64,000 bases of DNA from Runella salmonicolor (GTDB lineage: Bacteria; Bacteroidota; Bacteroidia; Cytophagales; Spirosomataceae): NCBI RefSeq assembly GCF_024158025.1, contig NZ_JAMZEL010000010.1:186001-250000 (forward strand), written 5' to 3'. Below the pieces are notes generated by a model. That model saw only the letters and a program-made list of their open reading frames with translations. It made no database searches and was not told where the DNA came from. Both the position numbers and the translations under genes were made by a program. Positions 60,239-64,000 of the stretch are shown piece after piece (position 1 is the stretch's first letter; every line of letters begins with the position of its first letter).

Positions 60239-61777
60239 ATGAAACCCTTAAAACAATTCTTGCTATTCTCCGTCTTACCTTTTTCAACTTTTGCGCAATT
60301 TGGGCTTACCGCAGCTCAACGCGACAGCCTCAATAAGCTCACCACCGCCGACCACGCCCACATGAAGCAGCAACTGGGCATCAAAACCTTACGGCCTGGC
60401 CCAAGCGGTAACGAAGCGGCTCCCAATCACGCCAATTATGACGAATCAATCGCTAATCCCTGCCCTACTTTGCCCGATATTTTGACGTTGAAAAATGGCA
60501 ACAAAGTTACCTCTGCCGAGGTATGGTGGACACAACGCCGCCCCGAAATCATCGAAGAATTTGAACGCGAAGTATACGGAAGGCTACCTAAAAATATCCC
60601 GAAAGTAACGTGGAAAGTGGACGCCGTAGACAATGAATTTGTGGGACGGATTCCTGTGGTAGCTAAAAAATTGACTGGTCATGTCGACAACAGTGCCTAT
60701 CCTTCCATCAAAGTGGACATCAACATGATGTTGGTGGTTCCTTCCAACGTAAAAGGTCCCGTGCCAGTGTTGATGATGTTTGGGCGTCCGTCTTTCCCTT
60801 CCCCTGCCCAGCCCAACAATGAAGATTTTGAAAAAATCAATGCGGCGTTCAAAGAGATGCTCATCAAAAGTAATCCCGAAATGAAGGCCATTTTTGATAA
60901 ATATCCCGCTTACAGCCCCGTTTCCCGCGCACCCCTCCCCAATTTCTTTGCACCCCTTCCCACCGGAGACTCCCCGGGTACAGAGCAGTTGTTGGCCGCA
61001 GGTTGGGGCTATTGCACCATCGACCCGACGAGTATTCAGGCAGACAATGGCGCGGGATTGACAAAAGGTATCATTGGCTTGGTCAATAAAGGCCAATACC
61101 GTAAACCCGACGATTGGGGGTCGCTCCGGGCTTGGGCGTGGGGCGCGGCGCGCGGCTTAGATTATTTAGAAACCGACCCCGCCGTAGATGCGAAGAAAGT
61201 GGGCATCGAAGGTGTTTCCCGTTATGGAAAAGCTGCTTTAGTGACCCTAGCATTTGAACCACGCTTTGCCGTAGGACTGATTGCCTCGTCTGGAAAAGGC
61301 GGCACCACCTTGCATCGTAGAGTTTTTGGCGAAGCCGTCGAAAGTCTGACGGCTAGCGGCGAGTATCATTGGATGGCTGGAAATTATCTAAAATACGGCA
61401 CTGAAGAATCTGGTTTTGGCAAAAAAACGGGCTGTGATTTGTCGGTAGATTCGCATCAATTAATTGCGCTGTGTGCACCTCGTCTTTGCTATGTCAGTTA
61501 CGGTATTCCTGAAAAAGGCGATGCCAAATGGCTTGACCAACAGGGTAGTTATATGGCAACGATTGCCGCGAGCGTAGCTTATAAACTCTTGGGAGTAAAA
61601 GATTTAGGAGTTTCAAACGACCCTATGAAAGAAAAAATGCCACCCATGCTTACGAGTATGCACAATGGGCAACTGTCGTGGCGACAACACGACGGCGGCC
61701 ACACCGACCAACCCAACTTTCAGCATTTTATCCCTTGGGCAAGCAAGATGCTGAAATACGAAAAAGCAGGGCAGTAA
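60239..61777 (+). CDS. CE15-family glucuronoyl methylesterase
   Basis: 512 aa with a signal peptide (FSVLPFSTFAQ). An alpha/beta hydrolase with the CE15 nucleophile motif GVSRYGKAAL (canonical GCSRxGK; here V replaces C), acid region ASSGKGGTTLHR, and catalytic histidine in GGHTDQPNFQHF. Other family stretches are VWWTQRRPEIIEEFEREVYGR and WAWGAARGLDYLE. CE15 enzymes split the ester between lignin alcohols and the 4-O-methylglucuronate of xylan, which would free the side chain for the GH67 enzyme. Belongs to the same locus. Confidence 0.9.
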   Translation: MKPLKQFLLFSVLPFSTFAQFGLTAAQRDSLNKLTTADHAHMKQQLGIKTLRPGPSGNEAAPNHANYDESIANPCPTLPDILTLKNGNKVTSAEVWWTQRRPEIIEEFEREVYGRLPKNIPKVTWKVDAVDNEFVGRIPVVAKKLTGHVDNSAYPSIKVDINMMLVVPSNVKGPVPVLMMFGRPSFPSPAQPNNEDFEKINAAFKEMLIKSNPEMKAIFDKYPAYSPVSRAPLPNFFAPLPTGDSPGTEQLLAAGWGYCTIDPTSIQADNGAGLTKGIIGLVNKGQYRKPDDWGSLRAWAWGAARGLDYLETDPAVDAKKVGIEGVSRYGKAALVTLAFEPRFAVGLIASSGKGGTTLHRRVFGEAVESLTASGEYHWMAGNYLKYGTEESGFGKKTGCDLSVDSHQLIALCAPRLCYVSYGIPEKGDAKWLDQQGSYMATIAASVAYKLLGVKDLGVSNDPMKEKMPPMLTSMHNGQLSWRQHDGGHTDQPNFQHFIPWASKMLKYEKAGQ

Positions 61778-61972
61778 CGGAGGCGTGTTAGCGCTTGCTT
61801 AAACGCCAGTCTTTTTGTATTATAAACACCTGTCTATCAATTTACTAATACAACACCATTATACTTATTCCCTTTTAACCTTTCTTATCAATACGCTAAG
61901 GTTTTATCAAAACCTCTGGTGCAAAGCACTTAAGAGAAAATCGGCCTAAACCCTAAAACGAAACTTTTACCG

Positions 61973-62764
61973 ATGACAAAGCTACTCCTGCCGCTATTTC
62001 TGGTCAGCCATCTGGTTTTTGCCCAGACCACTGAGCCAGTCGCTTCTAAAGTCTATAAATGGTCAAATTTGGAAGTAGTAAAAAGAACCAAAGGCGAAAC
62101 CCGCCCCATTTTGGAAGGTACAACACCCCATTTTAAGTTGTTTAAAGTACACGCCACGACCGTCAATCCCAAAAGCAGAATGCGCGACAGCGAGTACACG
62201 CAGGAAAATGAGGAACTGCTCATCATCAAAGAAGGTGTTCTGACGGTGACCGTAGAAGGCAAAACCAAAGAACTGAAGCCCGGAGGCATTGCCTTGATTA
62301 TGTCGGGCGATAAGCGCAGTGTGGTCAATAATACCGACAAACCCGTGACATACTACGTTTTTCAACTCAATTCGGTCGCCCCGCTTGACATTGAACGAGG
62401 CAAAAGTGCGGGCGGGTCGCTGCTGCTCAATTGGGACGAAACTGAATTCAAAGGCCACGACAAAGGCGGAAGAAGGAATTTTTTCGACCGCCCAACGAGC
62501 ATGAGCAAGCGTTTTGAAATGCACGTAACAACCCTCACGGGCAATTGGATGAGCCACCCCGCGCACCGCCACCCAGCCGCCGAGATTTTGATGCTGGTCA
62601 ACAGTCAGGAAGGCGAGGCCGATAGCCAAGCCAAAGAAACCATTGATGGCGTATGGCATGATTCCAAAGTCGGTGATATTATTTTCCTCAACTCAAACGT
62701 GCCGCACGGCCTTCAAAACACCAGCAAAGGCTCCTGTACTTATTTTGCTTTTCAGTTTGAGTGA
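61973..62764 (+). CDS. Secreted bicupin protein
   Basis: 263 aa with a signal peptide (PLFLVSHLVFAQ). Two cupin units: the first around MRDSEYTQENEELLIIKEGVLTVTVEG (residues ~65-105), the second around SHPAHRHPAAEILMLV ... DIIFLNSNVPHGLQNT (~190-255), which has a His-rich metal site (HPAHRH, E, H). The first unit lacks the full histidine set. Cupin proteins in uronate loci include KdgF, which linearises unsaturated uronates, but that protein has a single cupin. A sugar-binding or isomerase role is therefore only a suggestion. Confidence 0.78.
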   Translation: MTKLLLPLFLVSHLVFAQTTEPVASKVYKWSNLEVVKRTKGETRPILEGTTPHFKLFKVHATTVNPKSRMRDSEYTQENEELLIIKEGVLTVTVEGKTKELKPGGIALIMSGDKRSVVNNTDKPVTYYVFQLNSVAPLDIERGKSAGGSLLLNWDETEFKGHDKGGRRNFFDRPTSMSKRFEMHVTTLTGNWMSHPAHRHPAAEILMLVNSQEGEADSQAKETIDGVWHDSKVGDIIFLNSNVPHGLQNTSKGSCTYFAFQFE

Positions 62765-62784
62765 GTAAGTATCAGGCTTTTCAG

Positions 62785-62927
62785 TTTTTTGACACAGAGT
62801 TGCTCGGAGGCTCTCACTGAGGTTCACAGAGTTTTAACTACCTATTTACCTCTTTGATACTCTGTGTTTAGCCGCGGCGGCGGGCCGCTCGGAGAAACCG
62901 CTCGGCGGACCGTTCTGTGTCAAAAAA
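62785..62927. repeat. Long inverted repeat bounded by GACACAGA/TCTGTGTC
   Basis: TTTTTTGACACAGA (62785-62798) and TCTGTGTCAAAAAA (62914-62927) are perfect inverted ends of a 143-bp element. Inside are further CACAGAG/CTCTGTG units and a GC-rich CGGCGGCGGGCCGCTCGG stretch. Related to 54372-54458. Confidence 0.65.
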
Positions 62928-62980
62928 CATTGAAGTAATTTTACTGTTGTTCAACTTTGCTTTTCAACTAATCACTGCGT

Positions 62981-64000
62981 ATGGAAAATCGCATCAATCG
63001 CCGCACTTTTATTAAAAACAGTTCACTGGCTACGGTCGCTTTGACGAGCGGAAGTATGACTGGAGCGGTGAAGAAAAAGAACAAATTGCCACAATGGAAA
63101 GGCTTCAATGTCCTTGATTTTTTCTCGCCCGACCCCGCCAAAAGTCGCCCGCAAACGCCCGAAGTGTATTTTAAATGGATGGAAGATTGGGGCTTTGATT
63201 TTGTCCGCATTCCGATGGCGTACCCAGCCTATCTGAAATTTGACCGCTCCAAAAACATCCGAATCGACGAAATCAGAAACATAGATACCCAAATGACCGA
63301 CCGTATCGAGCAGTTGGTTTATTGGGCACAAAAATACCATCATCACGTTTCGCTAAATCTCCACCGCGCGCCCGGCTATTGCATCAACGCGGGTTTTGTG
63401 GAGCCTTACAACCTGTGGACCAACGAGCAGGCCCTGAGCGACTTCTGCTATCATTGGGAATTTTGGGCGAAAAAATTCAAAGATACGTCTTCCAAAAAAA
63501 TCAGTTTTGACCTCCTCAACGAACCGAGTTGGCGCGACGACATGAACGACCAATTGGGTAAAAAAACCAAATTGGAACCCGAAATGTACCGCAAGCTGAT
63601 TTTGGCGGCCTACAATACCATCAAAGGAGTCAATAAAAAACACTTAATCATTGCCGATGGCAACAACGTTGGCAATGATGTGATTACGGGTATTTCCGAT
63701 TTAGAAGTAGGCCAAAGCTGTCGAGGCTATACGCCCTCCATCATCTCGCATTACAAAGCCTCTTGGGTGTACAAAGACCCGGAAAGCCTGCCCGTTCCCG
63801 TATGGCCCGGAAAAGTGGGCGACCAAAACCTGAGCCGCAAAATGTTGGAAGACAAATTTCAACCGTGGATAGACCTTAAAAACAGTGGCACGGGCGTACA
63901 CTGTGGCGAGTGCGGCTGCTTTAACAAGACGCCCCACGACGTATTTTTGGCGTGGTTCAAAGATTTGCTCGGCATTCTGAGCGAAAACGGAATCGGCTTT
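62981..64000 (+). CDS. GH5-family glycoside hydrolase (3' end cut by window)
   Basis: 340 codons are visible from ATG 62981 to the window end without a stop. Tat-like N terminus NRINRRTFIKNSSLATVAL. A cellulase-type (beta/alpha)8 barrel: FDFVRIPMAYP, HVSLNLHRAPGY, acid/base E181 in SFDLLNEPSW, and probable nucleophile E310 in TGVHCGECGC. The protein is near complete. GH5 covers endoglucanases, mannanases and xylanases, so the substrate is open; context favours plant hemicellulose. A Tat signal on a GH5 enzyme fits the other exported enzymes here. Confidence 0.9.
   Translation, partial: MENRINRRTFIKNSSLATVALTSGSMTGAVKKKNKLPQWKGFNVLDFFSPDPAKSRPQTPEVYFKWMEDWGFDFVRIPMAYPAYLKFDRSKNIRIDEIRNIDTQMTDRIEQLVYWAQKYHHHVSLNLHRAPGYCINAGFVEPYNLWTNEQALSDFCYHWEFWAKKFKDTSSKKISFDLLNEPSWRDDMNDQLGKKTKLEPEMYRKLILAAYNTIKGVNKKHLIIADGNNVGNDVITGISDLEVGQSCRGYTPSIISHYKASWVYKDPESLPVPVWPGKVGDQNLSRKMLEDKFQPWIDLKNSGTGVHCGECGCFNKTPHDVFLAWFKDLLGILSENGIGF

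Noticed and set aside
1..64000. tRNA or rRNA genes
   Set aside because: No cloverleaf-like segments with a GGTTCGA-type T loop or rRNA signature were recognised on either strand by eye; tRNAscan-SE and Infernal would be decisive.

Overview
The window comes from a Bacteroidota chromosome, most likely a Cytophagales/Spirosomaceae (Runella-like) heterotroph. Lineage evidence is the type IX secretion pair PorU-PorV, a SusC/SusD pair, DUF11/Ig-like surface repeats, Tat-tagged Gfo/Idh/MocA enzymes, TAnnTTTG-type promoter elements instead of Shine-Dalgarno sites, and many hairpin terminators between genes. Genus is inferred from protein style only. No rRNA, tRNA, CRISPR array or prophage was seen.

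Layout. 1-13.6 kb is mixed housekeeping: the 3' end of a surface repeat protein, pabB/pabC (folate), a BamA-like barrel, a glycosyltransferase, a coiled-coil protein, an M20 dipeptidase, a GT-C-like membrane protein, class II aldolase, an arginyltransferase-like protein and a LytS/LytTR-type two-component pair. 13.8-15.1 kb holds three tandem paralogous small secreted proteins, each preceded by the octamer AACAGCCA (one copy CACAGCCA). 16.0 kb is mnmA.

17.2-31.3 kb is a nitrate assimilation island. A TrpD2/YbiB-like gene diverges from an outer-membrane porin, an NrtABD-type ABC importer, a NarK/NasA-type MFS carrier, a single-chain nitrate reductase (molybdenum domain + FAD/NAD domain + BFD-like iron-sulfur domain), a nucleotidyltransferase-like gene and a rubredoxin-tailed protein built like a nitrite/sulfite reductase but lacking the siroheme cysteines. 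The leaders of both the porin and the MFS gene contain hairpins with different stems but the same hexaloop UGGCGG. This is the best candidate here for an undescribed regulatory system. TrpD2 proteins are known nucleic-acid binders, which makes the divergent gene a candidate partner (inference).

31.3-32.2 kb is a RAYT (REP-associated tyrosine transposase) surrounded by short hairpins with varying stems and a fixed CTCA/TGAG loop; two more lie at 52.1 kb. 32.2-44 kb carries a LuxE-like gene, two secreted proteins, porV-porU, a SprT-like protease, a protein with an AT-hook-like tail, clpP and rqcH.

44.0-64.0 kb is a glucuronoxylan/uronate utilisation locus. A LacI-type regulator with an InsA-like zinc ribbon diverges from susC/susD across a perfect 14-bp LacI-type palindrome. 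Downstream are two Tat-exported Gfo/Idh/MocA proteins, a PmoA/DUF6807 protein, mannonate dehydratase (UxuA), GH67 alpha-glucuronidase, an SDR (probable fructuronate reductase), a TlpA-like thioredoxin, a truncated gene remnant, a CE15 glucuronoyl esterase, a bicupin and a GH5 enzyme cut by the window end. Together they would free (methyl)glucuronate from lignin-linked xylan and carry it via fructuronate and mannonate to 2-keto-3-deoxygluconate; the uronate isomerase UxaC and KDG kinase/aldolase are not in the window.
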